From the NCBI RefSeq assembly GCF_023715245.1, contig NZ_JAMBNV010000002.1, forward strand, positions 248,001-312,000: 64,000 bases of DNA, written 5' to 3'. The stretch comes from Sporosarcina luteola. Lineage in GTDB: Bacteria > Bacillota > Bacilli > Bacillales_A > Planococcaceae. The first letter of the stretch is position 1, and every line of letters starts with the position of its first letter. Under the pieces are notes generated by a model that made no database searches, was not told where the DNA came from, and worked only from the letters and a program-made list of their open reading frames with translations. Both the position numbers and the translations under genes were made by a program. This document shows positions 34,238 through 42,858 of the stretch, in pieces.

Positions 34238-34326
34238 TATAATAGCGTAGGTTCCCTAAGGGGATCGGCGTAGATAGGAATAACCCATCAGAGCGGTCAA
34301 CTCAAGGATGGGTTATTTTTTGTCGT
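34238..34326 (+). repeat. Diverged duplicate of the dapA 3' end and terminator
   Basis: AATATAATAGCGTA, GGGATC, AATAACCCATC and CTCAAGGATGGGTTATTTTT occur here in the same order as at 33338-33410. Insertions separate the blocks. The copy marks a duplication or an insertion between the two. Confidence 0.7.
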
Positions 34327-34339
34327 GAAATCTGTTGAA

Positions 34340-34415
34340 TCAAACCGAAATTCCCTTCACCCTTACATCTTCCGCCTTCCGAATGTAATCCTTCAAATAA
34401 TCCGCAGCATCAGAC
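34340..34415 (-). pseudogene. Truncated gene tail at the edge of the restriction island
   Basis: Twenty-four codons of protein-like sequence (DAADYLKDYIRKAEDVRV, then KGISV) end in TGA. They are cut off upstream by an in-frame TAG, where sequence turns AT-rich. This looks like the 3' end of a gene truncated by island insertion. Confidence 0.35.
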
Positions 34416-34741
34416 TAAGGTATATTTATATCGTTTTATCAATGTATTGTTCTTTGTTAATTCTTCTCCATTAATCCTTCCATCTTACCTAATATTCATT
34501 TAAGCACTTATTAAACGTGTATATTAGAGTCGAATATTTCCACTCTTCACCATTTATCTACTATAATTCTAAATAGAGAGAATGAGATTCCACTAACCGC
34601 GGTTTGACTTTTCACATTATTTTTATACAATTGTATTAAATTTCCTTAACACCTCCCAAATGACACTATATCTTTCAAGTTACTGATTTTTAGTGTTTAA
34701 AGGGTAAATAAATTTTTGTACAAAGAGAAGGGAGAATAATC
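34416..34741. other. AT-rich leader of the restriction-modification island
   Basis: This 326-base stretch is markedly AT-rich and holds no gene that I can see. It must contain the promoter of the restriction genes; several TATA-like stretches occur but no promoter pair stands out. The left edge of the island probably lies here. Confidence 0.4.
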
Positions 34742-36493
34742 TTGCCATACAGTTATCCATTTACACATAACCTTAGGAATGAGAGTATATTCAAAGAGAA
34801 CTTAAGAAGAATTTCTGGAGAAATTTTAAACAGAGAAAGCTATAATAACTTTCTGTCCGATCGAACTAAAACTGAAAGAAATGTTGCAACAGAACTAATT
34901 AGTTATATGCACCTAAAAAAACCAGACTATACGCCTACAAATATTGCTAAAGAGATTTTACTGGGAAATGAAAAAACAGTATTAGCAAATATTATAAAGA
35001 AATTCCAATACCCGAACTTATGTGCAACGAAAGGTTACCAAGCAATTGAAAATGGGATAAAACTTGCTCCTATGAAAACTATTTTAAAACTTTTGTTCCT
35101 AAAACATATTGATAATCCATTCATTGAGGCCAAGCTCACCCTTAACGAAGTAAGTACATTTATATTTTCTAATCCAACTGTTTTTCGGGCAGGTGCAAAT
35201 GTTGATTATATAAGACTTTGGAATGAAATACTTGAATATAGAAAAACTAATACATATCCTTCCGAGATAGTATCTGACATCAGTATAGAATTGCGAGACT
35301 TAAGGGATATGTTTAAACTTATGAGTTATTCGGGTCTAGTTAACTATGAAAACGAGGATGGTACTGAATATGTAGCTCTTCCAATAACAATAGACCAAGA
35401 TAACAAGCAGCTAATCGAAGAAATCTGCAACTATTCTGGTTTCCTGGAAATCGAAGACAATTCACCAGCTTCAAAGGTAAACTATTATAATTACATGGAT
35501 ATACAATCACAAATAGATAACCATGAACCAAATACACATCTATTCCATATTTTAAGTTGGTTTAAAAATAATCCTTCAGAAATTTACTCGGAAGACTTAA
35601 TTGCCAACTTTCATATTAACCTAAATTGTTTAGTGGACAAACACTTTGTAATACTGTCCGGTACTTCAGGAACAGGAAAGACCAATTTGGTTAAACAATA
35701 TGCAAACGCGGTATACAACCTTCAACCAGATGAAAACAATCCATACTTCCAATTAATAAGCGTTAGAGCAGATTGGGAAGATGAAAAACCACTACTTGGA
35801 TATTATAATGCCCTACAGGATAAATATGAGACACCAAAATTTCTGGAAGTATTGCTCCTTGCAGAATTTAATCCAGAAAAAAATTTTTATATCTGCCTTG
35901 ATGAAATGAACTTAGCCCATGTTGAATATTATTTCTCAGACTTTTTGAGTGCTGTTGAGGCAAATGAACCCATCAGTTTAAATGGTCATGCTTTAAAAGA
36001 GTTACACATCCCCAACAACTTCTTTATTATAGGAACCATAAATGAGGATGAAACCACCGAAAGAATTAGTGATAAAGTTTTAGATAGAGCCTTTAAGATG
36101 GAATTGTCTGAAGTTGATATAGATAATTTTGTAAAAAATTACTGCGAAGAATTCTCTAGAGACGAACGAATAATTAGTGATCTAGTAATACTAGGTGAGC
36201 TAAATAGTATACTTAAAGATTATCAAATGCAATTTGGTTACAGAATTGTAAAAGAAGCAATTGAAAAAATGCATTATAATTATCAAGAGCTGGATTCTTA
36301 TTTTAGTTCTGAATTCATTCTTGACAGTATCATTGTAGAAAAAATAACGACCAAAATAAAGGTTGAATATTTAGATCTCGAAGGTGCTGAAGCACTGATT
36401 AATATCACTGATGTGGACAAATTCCCAAATTCCAAACAAAAATTTCTTTCTTTTAAAGAAATGATTGAATCAAGCGATATATGGGGTTCTTAA
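34742..36493 (+). CDS. McrB-like AAA+ restriction motor subunit (LlaJI/BsuMI type)
   Basis: A 583-residue protein. The C-terminal half is a McrB-type AAA+ NTPase: Walker A GTSGTGKT at 307-314, Walker B FYICLDEMN at 382-390, sensor GTINEDETTERI at 431-442 and an arginine region VLDRAFKMEL. The N-terminal 300 residues show no known fold and may recognise DNA. McrB-like proteins use GTP to translocate and activate a partner nuclease. It starts at TTG with site GAAGGGAG. Three bases separate it from the partner gene; two C5 methyltransferases face it. AT-rich codon use differs from the flanks and indicates transfer. Confidence 0.85.
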   Translation: MPYSYPFTHNLRNESIFKENLRRISGEILNRESYNNFLSDRTKTERNVATELISYMHLKKPDYTPTNIAKEILLGNEKTVLANIIKKFQYPNLCATKGYQAIENGIKLAPMKTILKLLFLKHIDNPFIEAKLTLNEVSTFIFSNPTVFRAGANVDYIRLWNEILEYRKTNTYPSEIVSDISIELRDLRDMFKLMSYSGLVNYENEDGTEYVALPITIDQDNKQLIEEICNYSGFLEIEDNSPASKVNYYNYMDIQSQIDNHEPNTHLFHILSWFKNNPSEIYSEDLIANFHINLNCLVDKHFVILSGTSGTGKTNLVKQYANAVYNLQPDENNPYFQLISVRADWEDEKPLLGYYNALQDKYETPKFLEVLLLAEFNPEKNFYICLDEMNLAHVEYYFSDFLSAVEANEPISLNGHALKELHIPNNFFIIGTINEDETTERISDKVLDRAFKMELSEVDIDNFVKNYCEEFSRDERIISDLVILGELNSILKDYQMQFGYRIVKEAIEKMHYNYQELDSYFSSEFILDSIIVEKITTKIKVEYLDLEGAEALINITDVDKFPNSKQKFLSFKEMIESSDIWGS

Positions 36494-36496
36494 AAA

Positions 36497-37945
36497 ATGA
36501 TATTATACATGAATAACAATAGTTGGGAGTCAATTGAAAATCTAATATTTATTGAAGGTAAGTCCTATAAGTTAAAAGTTAGGAATAACTATGCAATAAT
36601 TGCACACGGCTTAAATATTATTCACAGTCAAGGCAACAGTAATATTTTCACTTTAAACATACCCTTTCATACCGGAAGATGTTCTATTGATTTGTTAGAC
36701 AAAGGAAAAGTTATTTACCATTTTGAATCATATATATATCCTGATGACAGAAAAATGATCTTAAATGATTATTTAATTATGATCTCTGACCTTCTTAAGA
36801 CAGATTATTTAGCTATAAGTTTAAGTAATAAACACTTTGAAGATAGATTCATTATTTCCTCAAATGGTATTAAAACAAGAATTGAACTTCAATATTTGTT
36901 AGTAGAACGTTTTTTTTCCGATATCTTAGATGCAGTAAAGGCAATATGTACCAACCCCATCAAAGAACGCGAAAAAAAGAGAAAAAGATACCCGGGATAT
37001 AAACAAGATAAATTTGACTCCAATGCAGTAGTTTGGGTTTCAGAAAACAGCCATCTATGCTTTAATGAAAGTGGAAAATATCCATCTTATTTTAAATCAA
37101 AGGTCCACAAAAATGCATTTGATGTTTTGGAAAATCAAATAGTTGTAAGCATTATTAGAAGGTTATTACAAGTATGTGGGTTCATGGCTTCAAAAAGAGG
37201 AATATTACGCGCAAAAAAAATAGAATCAGATATAAGCTATTTGCTTAAGAAATCTCCGTTTCAAAATGTTGACAAGCGTCAACCAAAGTTCCAGAAGACT
37301 CATAGAATAAAAACAAATAGGCACTATTTATTCCTTTATAACTTGAATGAACTATTAATAAAGGCCACATTTGATCTAGATCCAAACAAACAAAATCTAA
37401 TTCAATTACCTCTTGCAAAAACATACAAAATATATGAGATATGGTCTTTTGTGAAAATTATTGATTTGTTAAATGCAAACAAAAAAATTATATCAACTAT
37501 AAATCTGAAAACTGGATATAATCAAAAAGAGGAATGTATTGATCTTATTCACGGTCAGAAAAGTAGAATATTACTCGACAATTCTTATGAATTGTACTAT
37601 CAACTCACCCTCAAAAAAAACGGTTCGATTTTTTATACTTACACCTCTGAATTAATACCTGATATATGTTTTATTAAGAATGACAAAATGATTATATTGG
37701 ATTCAAAATATCGAATTGGAGCAAATATAGACAACGCTTTAGCGGAACTTCATAAATACAGAGATGGAATTATTCATAAAACAAATATTAGAGCAGTTCA
37801 AGAAGCATATATTCTAGCACCTTCTTTCTCTTCGAGGCAAGAGGTTCACGATGAAGCTTACTTTAAGAAATGGAAAATGGGATGTATTTATCTTAGCCCA
37901 ACAAATACATCCGCTCTTGAGAAATTCTTAAATAAATTTATTTGA
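36497..37945 (+). CDS. McrC-like restriction nuclease subunit (LlaJI-type, DUF2357)
   Basis: A 482-residue partner of the McrB-like motor. The C-terminal region carries a PD-(D/E)xK nuclease core: ELIPDICFIKNDKMIILDSK, with Asp in PDICF and Asp-x-Lys in LDSKYR. The N-terminal half (beta-rich start, then helical) matches the DUF2357 layout of LlaJI-type nucleases from memory. It follows the motor gene with a three-base gap and should be cotranscribed. In the LlaJI system both subunits and two m5C methyltransferases form one restriction-modification system. Confidence 0.82.
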   Translation: MILYMNNNSWESIENLIFIEGKSYKLKVRNNYAIIAHGLNIIHSQGNSNIFTLNIPFHTGRCSIDLLDKGKVIYHFESYIYPDDRKMILNDYLIMISDLLKTDYLAISLSNKHFEDRFIISSNGIKTRIELQYLLVERFFSDILDAVKAICTNPIKEREKKRKRYPGYKQDKFDSNAVVWVSENSHLCFNESGKYPSYFKSKVHKNAFDVLENQIVVSIIRRLLQVCGFMASKRGILRAKKIESDISYLLKKSPFQNVDKRQPKFQKTHRIKTNRHYLFLYNLNELLIKATFDLDPNKQNLIQLPLAKTYKIYEIWSFVKIIDLLNANKKIISTINLKTGYNQKEECIDLIHGQKSRILLDNSYELYYQLTLKKNGSIFYTYTSELIPDICFIKNDKMIILDSKYRIGANIDNALAELHKYRDGIIHKTNIRAVQEAYILAPSFSSRQEVHDEAYFKKWKMGCIYLSPTNTSALEKFLNKFI

Positions 37946-37951
37946 ATCATT

Positions 37952-37995
37952 AAAAGGGTTAGAAATGAATCATCTCATTCTAACCCTTTTACTTT
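37952..37995. terminator. Bidirectional intrinsic terminator
   Basis: Stem AAAAGGGTTAGAA (37952-37964) and TTCTAACCCTTTT (37978-37990), between the convergent restriction and methyltransferase genes. Confidence 0.9.
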
Positions 37996-37999
37996 TTTA

Positions 38000-39106
38000 T
38001 TAAACTTGCAATAAACCACTTTGTTTTTCTAAGATTTTGTGATGTATTTTCTTATTTAAAGTCTTTGCCACTTCTTCGGCTAAGAGAGTCGGTACTCCAT
38101 TACCAACTATTCTATACTGTGATGTAGTTGGAATTTGCCACTCGGTATTAAACGGTATGCTTTCATCTACAAAATAATAGTCATCAGGAACGCTCTGTAT
38201 CCTAAGACACTCTCTAACCGATAATCGTCTCGGCTGAAAGTTCTCATAGATTTCATCGGCCATTTGGTGGAGATACGAATCTGGTTTCCCTTCTTTTTTG
38301 CCATAAAGATAACTAAGTACTTTATTGGTCAATCCACACCCCGGGTGAATAAAGTCAATTCCATCCTTAGCTATATGTGAACGTAATGTATGGCTAACAG
38401 CATTCCATTCTTGTATCCTCATCCCATAAGTACCGCCCTTACCTCCTCTTTTAATTCCTCCATAAATTGCTTTTCGAGAGAAATACTTAAAAGTATTTTC
38501 ATGATTTGGCAGGCCTTCAATATCCTTAAATGCATCATTTAAAATATTTAGAGAGGAGGAAGATTCCATTTCCTCAAATCTAAAAGAGGTATTTAAATCC
38601 TTCCTTATCCCTATAATAAAAACTCTTTCCCTACTTTGAGGTACACCATATTTGGAGGCATCGAGTGTTTGGTGATTAACGTTGTATCCAAGTTCGTCCA
38701 ATAAAGTAATGAATTTATCAAAGAATTCTTTGTGAGTCCGTGTTGTAATACCCTTTACATTCTCCGCAACAAAGGCATATGGTCGCTTCTCTTTTACCAT
38801 TCTATAAAATTGATAAGCCAATTTCCCGTTATCATCATTAATACCTTCATTAGCTCCAGAGAAAGAGAATGGTTGGCAAGGAAACCCCCCTATTATTACA
38901 TCGGCATTAGGTATCTCTGAAGTTTTGATTTGAGAGATATCGCCTTCATAGATATGCTCGCCTATATTAGTTTTATAAGCTTTGACGGCGCTAGGTTCAA
39001 TGTCGTTTGCCCAAACTACATCAAAGCCCGCATTAATAAAACCATAGTCCATAAGACCTCCACCGCTAAACAAGGAAATTACTTTAGTCTTATACATGCA
39101 ACTCAC
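38000..39106 (-). CDS. DNA (cytosine-5) methyltransferase, second of a pair
   Basis: A 368-residue C5 methyltransferase that protects the site cut by the linked nuclease. Motif I is SLFSGGGLMDYGF, motif IV GGFPCQPFS with catalytic Cys77, motif VI FVAENVKG, motif VIII YGVPQSRERVFIIG, motif IX RRLSVRECLRIQS and motif X YRIVGNGVP. The variable region between VIII and IX is about 100 residues, differing from its neighbour's, so the two enzymes probably modify different strands of an asymmetric site. It overlaps the upstream methyltransferase gene by 17 bases; GTG 39106 has site GGAGG, ATG 39097 is the alternative. Confidence 0.93.
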   Translation of the reverse strand: MSCMYKTKVISLFSGGGLMDYGFINAGFDVVWANDIEPSAVKAYKTNIGEHIYEGDISQIKTSEIPNADVIIGGFPCQPFSFSGANEGINDDNGKLAYQFYRMVKEKRPYAFVAENVKGITTRTHKEFFDKFITLLDELGYNVNHQTLDASKYGVPQSRERVFIIGIRKDLNTSFRFEEMESSSSLNILNDAFKDIEGLPNHENTFKYFSRKAIYGGIKRGGKGGTYGMRIQEWNAVSHTLRSHIAKDGIDFIHPGCGLTNKVLSYLYGKKEGKPDSYLHQMADEIYENFQPRRLSVRECLRIQSVPDDYYFVDESIPFNTEWQIPTTSQYRIVGNGVPTLLAEEVAKTLNKKIHHKILEKQSGLLQV

Positions 39107-40211
39107 GCTTCAATTCCTCCCTATTAAGTGATGACTCAACAGACCGAGCGATAGCACTTGCTAAAATTGGGGGGACAGCATTCCCCACCTGAGTATACTG
39201 GCTTGTCTTTGTACCTTGAAAAATAAAAGAATCATCAAAGGATTGGATTCGGGCACTTTCCCTAACAGTAGGTATTCTATTTGTCCATGGATGAAAATGG
39301 TGTCGGTGACCCGTATCAACAGTGGAAGAGGGTTCTTTGCTACTTAATCTAGTCCACGCTACATTAAATTTCCTAGTATCCCTTAACTCTTCAGGCAATG
39401 CTTTATAGTTCTTTCCCTCTGGAACCAAATTAATGATTTCTCTTGTTTTTGGAGAATGATTTGTAGCAATGTGATTCCACACTAAGTCGGAGTTAAGTCT
39501 CATTAATTTCTGATAGTAATTCCTTGGCTCTGTAATATAATTCTGTATTTCTTCTCCTAGATACTCAGGGTCATCCAGCAATGGTAAATCTGAAATGGCA
39601 TCACCCAGATTCACATATTTAATCAATGTGCTATTAAATAAATCTATATTGGCATTCGGATCAAAATGAGTTTCTATTGGGAAATGAATAGGGAACTCAT
39701 TATTCCTACTTCCCACAAAGAATACCCTCTGTCTATTTTGGGGAACACCAAAATCAGCGGCCTTCAATATTTTATACTCAACTTGATAACCAATTTCTTT
39801 GAAATCCTCCAGAATTTGTTTGAGAAAGAAACCCTTGGCTCTTTTCACTAACCCAGGTACATTCTCCATGACAAACATCTTAGGTTGGAATTCATTAACC
39901 ATACGGACAAACTCTCTATATAATTTGTTTCTTTCATCATCTATCATTCTCAGTCCAGCCAATGAAAAACCCTGACACGGTGGGCCACCAATAATAACGT
40001 CTGGAGTTCCGTTGTATATATCGGATATTTCGGATGGTTTTAGTTCCTCAATGTCCTTTAAGATAAACCGGGTATTTTTATGATTGTATTCGTAGGTTTC
40101 TTTTGCTGGTTCCCACACATCATTAGCAACGACAATTTCATATCCTGCCAACTCAAATCCTTTTGAAAAACCTCCACAGCCTGCAAAAAAATCAAAAACT
40201 TTATATGCCAA
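39090..40211 (-). CDS. DNA (cytosine-5) methyltransferase, first of a pair
   Basis: A 373-residue C5 methyltransferase. Motif I is FDFFAGCGGFSKGFE, motif IV GGPPCQGFSLAG with catalytic Cys79, motif VI FVMENVPGLV, motif VIII FGVPQNRQRVFFVG, motif IX PTVRESARIQSF and motif X YTQVGNAVPP. The target-recognition region (about residues 180-300) is unlike that of the other methyltransferase. It is transcribed first in the minus-strand pair, converging on the restriction genes. The product would methylate host DNA before nuclease action. Confidence 0.94.
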   Translation of the reverse strand: MAYKVFDFFAGCGGFSKGFELAGYEIVVANDVWEPAKETYEYNHKNTRFILKDIEELKPSEISDIYNGTPDVIIGGPPCQGFSLAGLRMIDDERNKLYREFVRMVNEFQPKMFVMENVPGLVKRAKGFFLKQILEDFKEIGYQVEYKILKAADFGVPQNRQRVFFVGSRNNEFPIHFPIETHFDPNANIDLFNSTLIKYVNLGDAISDLPLLDDPEYLGEEIQNYITEPRNYYQKLMRLNSDLVWNHIATNHSPKTREIINLVPEGKNYKALPEELRDTRKFNVAWTRLSSKEPSSTVDTGHRHHFHPWTNRIPTVRESARIQSFDDSFIFQGTKTSQYTQVGNAVPPILASAIARSVESSLNREELKRELHV

Positions 40212-40568
40212 TTTAAAAAGCCACCTTTGTGGTTTATTATTGTGTAAGATAAAATTCCATTATAACACTTAGTTAAATGATTTCGTAATTCAAGTTCAAA
40301 AAACATTCCTTTACTACATGTTAGCACATATGTTCCTGATTTTATATAAAAAGTGCCGTTTATACCAAACAAAAATCAATAGCCCCTCGTTTTACTGCTT
40401 TCTTTATTTATTATTCCTATCATGTTGATCTGATGTACATTAAAGGCAGGAATTATTAGCCAGTGCACAGAAAAATAAATTTTAGCACAAACCTTTATTC
40501 TCTTTTCCAGGAGCTTGCGCGGATTTTGTGCGTTAAATCAGAAATAGTATATCCCATCCTCGATTGGA
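40212..40568. other. AT-rich right flank of the restriction island
   Basis: About 357 bases without a supported gene. The left part must hold the methyltransferase promoter. Base composition returns toward the chromosomal average near 40500, which may mark the right island edge. No direct repeat with the left flank was found by eye. Confidence 0.4.
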
Positions 40569-40596
40569 CACCCTAACCATAAATTTGAAAGGGTGT
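40569..40596 (+). promoter_or_regulatory. Hairpin that would bury a ribosome binding site
   Basis: ACACCCT (40569-40575) is the exact complement of AGGGTGT (40590-40596), which is the ribosome site of the small gene starting at 40605. Pairing would hide that site. Confidence 0.45.
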
Positions 40597-40604
40597 GTAT
40601 TCCG

Positions 40605-40751
40605 ATGATGCCAGAACGGGAACTTTTTGCGGAGTTGAATGAGGATCAGTTGAAGGCATTGAGTGCTTTGGAGGATGAGCTGGGTGTAACGCTTGTTGCG
40701 TATGAAAGTCCGATGCATGATGATCACCACATTGTAGAGTCGGATGTATAA
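40605..40751 (+). CDS. Small acidic protein of unknown function
   Basis: A 48-residue acidic protein (MMPERELFAELNEDQLKAL, then LEDELGVTLVAYESPMHDDH). The first 25 residues should be helical, followed by a short strand (VTLVAY) and a His/Asp-rich tail. Site AAAGGGTG precedes ATG, and a terminator follows six bases after the stop, which supports a real gene. Similar short proteins occur in Bacillus from memory, without function. Confidence 0.65.
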   Translation: MMPERELFAELNEDQLKALSALEDELGVTLVAYESPMHDDHHIVESDV

Positions 40752-40757
40752 TTGAGG

Positions 40758-40784
40758 AGGGCTATCTTTGGGTAGTCCTTTTTT
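40758..40784 (+). terminator. Intrinsic terminator
   Basis: AGGGCTATC-TTTG-GGTAGTCCT followed by TTTTT; nine pairs form with G-U allowed. It follows the small acidic protein gene. Confidence 0.8.
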
Positions 40785-40846
40785 GATGTACTACTAAATT
40801 CTTCACCGCTTGACTACAATTGAACGCATTTTATTAAAAAAATATT

Positions 40847-40893
40847 GAAAGCCTTCATCTTAGATTACCAAGTAATCCTTGATTCAGGCTTTC
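40847..40893 (-). terminator. Long hairpin terminator
   Basis: On the minus strand GAAAGCCTGAATCAAGGA pairs across a short loop with sequence ending in AAGGCTTTC, followed by a T-rich stretch. It closes the VOC gene. Confidence 0.75.
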
Positions 40894-40896
40894 ATA

Positions 40897-41295
40897 TTAG
40901 TTAGGAAGATTTAGTTTCCATGAAACTCCGAAGCGATCATTTAGCCAGCCGAACTTTTTACTGAAACCATAATCACCTAAAGGCATGAGTGCTGATCCAC
41001 CTTCGATGAGTTCATGATAAAGATTGTCAAGTTCCTCTTCAGTATCACAAGTTACAAAAATCGAGAATGAAGGTGTGAATGAAAACTGATGCTTTACGCT
41101 ACTGTCGATACACATGAATTCTTGCCCTTTTAACGTAAAAGTAGCCTGCATTACAGTTCCTTCTTTCCCAGACTCACCAGGCCCGTATCGAACAATGCTT
41201 GTAATTTTCGAATCCTCGATGAGGGATGTGTAATAATTCATCGCTTCTTCTGCATTATCATCCTGAAACATTAAGAATGATGCTACCTTTTTCAT
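40897..41295 (-). CDS. VOC/PhnB-like protein
   Basis: A 132-residue vicinal-oxygen-chelate-fold protein of the PhnB (3-demethylubiquinone methyltransferase-like) family. FLMFQDDNAEEAMNYYTSL, ITSIVRYGPGESG and the C-terminal YGFSKKFGWLNDRFGVSWKL (given in short pieces) are typical. No metal triad specific for an enzyme is obvious. ATG 41295 has an AGGTG site. Function is unknown; many homologues are annotated as glyoxalase-like. Confidence 0.82.
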   Translation of the reverse strand: MKKVASFLMFQDDNAEEAMNYYTSLIEDSKITSIVRYGPGESGKEGTVMQATFTLKGQEFMCIDSSVKHQFSFTPSFSIFVTCDTEEELDNLYHELIEGGSALMPLGDYGFSKKFGWLNDRFGVSWKLNLPN

Positions 41296-41464
41296 TAAAC
41301 ATCTACACCTTTCCATTGCTATCCTCTAAAGTATAATTCATTTTTCATAAAAGTATCCATTCTACACGTTAATTACTCAAGCCGTCGTTTTGTGAGTAGT
41401 ACTTCCCCACTCACTCCTCATATACTGGTATCGATTGTGTACTTTCCTAAAGAGGAGGAATGGC

Positions 41465-42655
41465 GTGGATATTACCGTGCGACGGGGAGATTCGCTGTGG
41501 TATTATAGCCAGCTATTTAGAGTTCCGCTTCAATTGATCATAGATTCGAATCGTGATGTAAATTTGGAGGTTCTTTCAGTAGGGCAACGTATCCGAATCC
41601 CGGGATTTGTGGCGTTCGAGGTGCAGATCAATCAGGGAGACTCCTTATGGTTGATTGCACAGCGTAGAAATATTCCTCTCGATGCGATTTTTCTTGTGAA
41701 TCCAACGCTCAATCCAAACCGCCTGCAAGTCGGGCAGACGATCCGGGTTCCCTTGCGGATCACGTGGAGGCTCGTCAACGGTGGGCAGACGTATAGCTAT
41801 GCGATGATGATCAATGACTTAAGAAGGCTTCAATCTGTGTATCCCTTCATACTAAACACGTCAATCGGGAATTCGGTTCTCGGAAGGAACATTCCTGAGA
41901 TACGACTTGGCACCGGTCCGAAACGGGTTCATTACAATGCTTCCTTCCATGCGAATGAATGGTTCACGACACCTGTCGTCATGACTTTCCTCAATGACTA
42001 TTTGCTTTCACTAACAAATCAAACTCCAATACGCGGACTGTCCACTTTTCCTCTGTACCAACAATCCACCTTGTCCATTGTCCCAATGGTGAATCCTGAC
42101 GGTGTAACACTTGTGCAGGAAGGGCCGCCGGAGACGGAGCCATGGAGAACGAGAGTCGTAGAATGGAACAACGGCAGCACGGATTTCTCTGGATGGAAAG
42201 CGAATATACGTGGTGTCGATTTGAACGATCAGTTTCCGGCAAATTGGGAGTTGGAACGGGAGCGTAATCCGAAAACCCCGGGACCTCGAGATTATGGTGG
42301 AGAACGACCACTTTCGGAACCTGAAGCCATAGCGATGGCAGACCTGACGAGGGAACGGGATTTTGCGTGGGTGCTCGCGTTCCATACGCAAGGTGAGGTC
42401 ATCTATTGGGGGTATCAGGGACTTGAGCCGCCTGAGTCGGAAGCGATGGTCAATGAATTTAGCCGGGTAAGCGGCTATGAGCCGGTCCAAACAATCGAAA
42501 GTTACGCCGGCTATAAGGATTGGTTTATTCAAGATTGGCGAAGACCAGGATTCACCGTCGAGCTAGGATTTGGAGTTAATCCATTGCCAATTGAACAGTT
42601 TGGTGAGATTTATCAGGAAGCGTTGGGCATTTTTCTAGCTGGATTGTATTTGTAG
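41465..42655 (+). CDS. M14 zinc carboxypeptidase with two LysM domains (gamma-D-glutamyl endopeptidase type)
   Basis: A 396-residue enzyme starting at GTG (site GAGGAGG). Two LysM domains occupy residues about 2-46 and 50-95 (VRRGDSLWYYSQLFRVPLQ; INQGDSLWLIAQRRNIPLD). The M14 domain has HANEW (zinc His and Glu), the Arg/Asn substrate pocket around VDLNDQFPANWE, third zinc His in LAFHTQGEVIYW and catalytic Glu in FTVELGFG. This matches the family of Bacillus YqgT and sphaericus endopeptidase I, which cut gamma-D-Glu-diamino acid bonds of peptidoglycan, possibly during sporulation. There is no signal peptide; LysM may bind spore or wall glycan. Confidence 0.9.
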   Translation: MDITVRRGDSLWYYSQLFRVPLQLIIDSNRDVNLEVLSVGQRIRIPGFVAFEVQINQGDSLWLIAQRRNIPLDAIFLVNPTLNPNRLQVGQTIRVPLRITWRLVNGGQTYSYAMMINDLRRLQSVYPFILNTSIGNSVLGRNIPEIRLGTGPKRVHYNASFHANEWFTTPVVMTFLNDYLLSLTNQTPIRGLSTFPLYQQSTLSIVPMVNPDGVTLVQEGPPETEPWRTRVVEWNNGSTDFSGWKANIRGVDLNDQFPANWELERERNPKTPGPRDYGGERPLSEPEAIAMADLTRERDFAWVLAFHTQGEVIYWGYQGLEPPESEAMVNEFSRVSGYEPVQTIESYAGYKDWFIQDWRRPGFTVELGFGVNPLPIEQFGEIYQEALGIFLAGLYL

Positions 42656-42660
42656 GGTAA

Positions 42661-42815
42661 CTAGTATGCGCTGCAGCGAGTTTATGCGTGTTTCCAGCGG
42701 TTTATGCGTGGATATTACAATATATGCGTCTCTAGCCGGATTTATAAGCTTTTGAAGGGATTTATACGTGTTTCTGGCGAGTTATGCGTAGATTAATGGA
42801 TTTATGCGTTGTTAG
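42661..42815 (+). repeat. Phased array C, TTATGCG family (20-base period)
   Basis: Eight units in steps of 20 from 42661 to 42801; seven show the TTATGCG-like core at 42682, 42702 and onward, the first (TATGCG at 42665) is two bases out of phase. The last unit is followed by TTGTTAGGATC. It lies between convergent genes. Confidence 0.92.
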
Positions 42816-42831
42816 GATCTATTCCACCAAA

Positions 42832-42858
42832 AAACCTCACTTCACGTGAGGTTTAGTC
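42832..42858. terminator. Bidirectional intrinsic terminator
   Basis: Stem AAACCTCAC (42832-42840) and GTGAGGTTT (42846-42854) between convergent genes; it overlaps the stop of the minus-strand gene. Confidence 0.8.

Noticed and set aside
34416..40568. Search for direct repeats or an integrase marking the restriction island as an integrative element
   Set aside because: No integrase, transposase or matching flank repeat could be seen; only base composition and truncated debris mark the edges.
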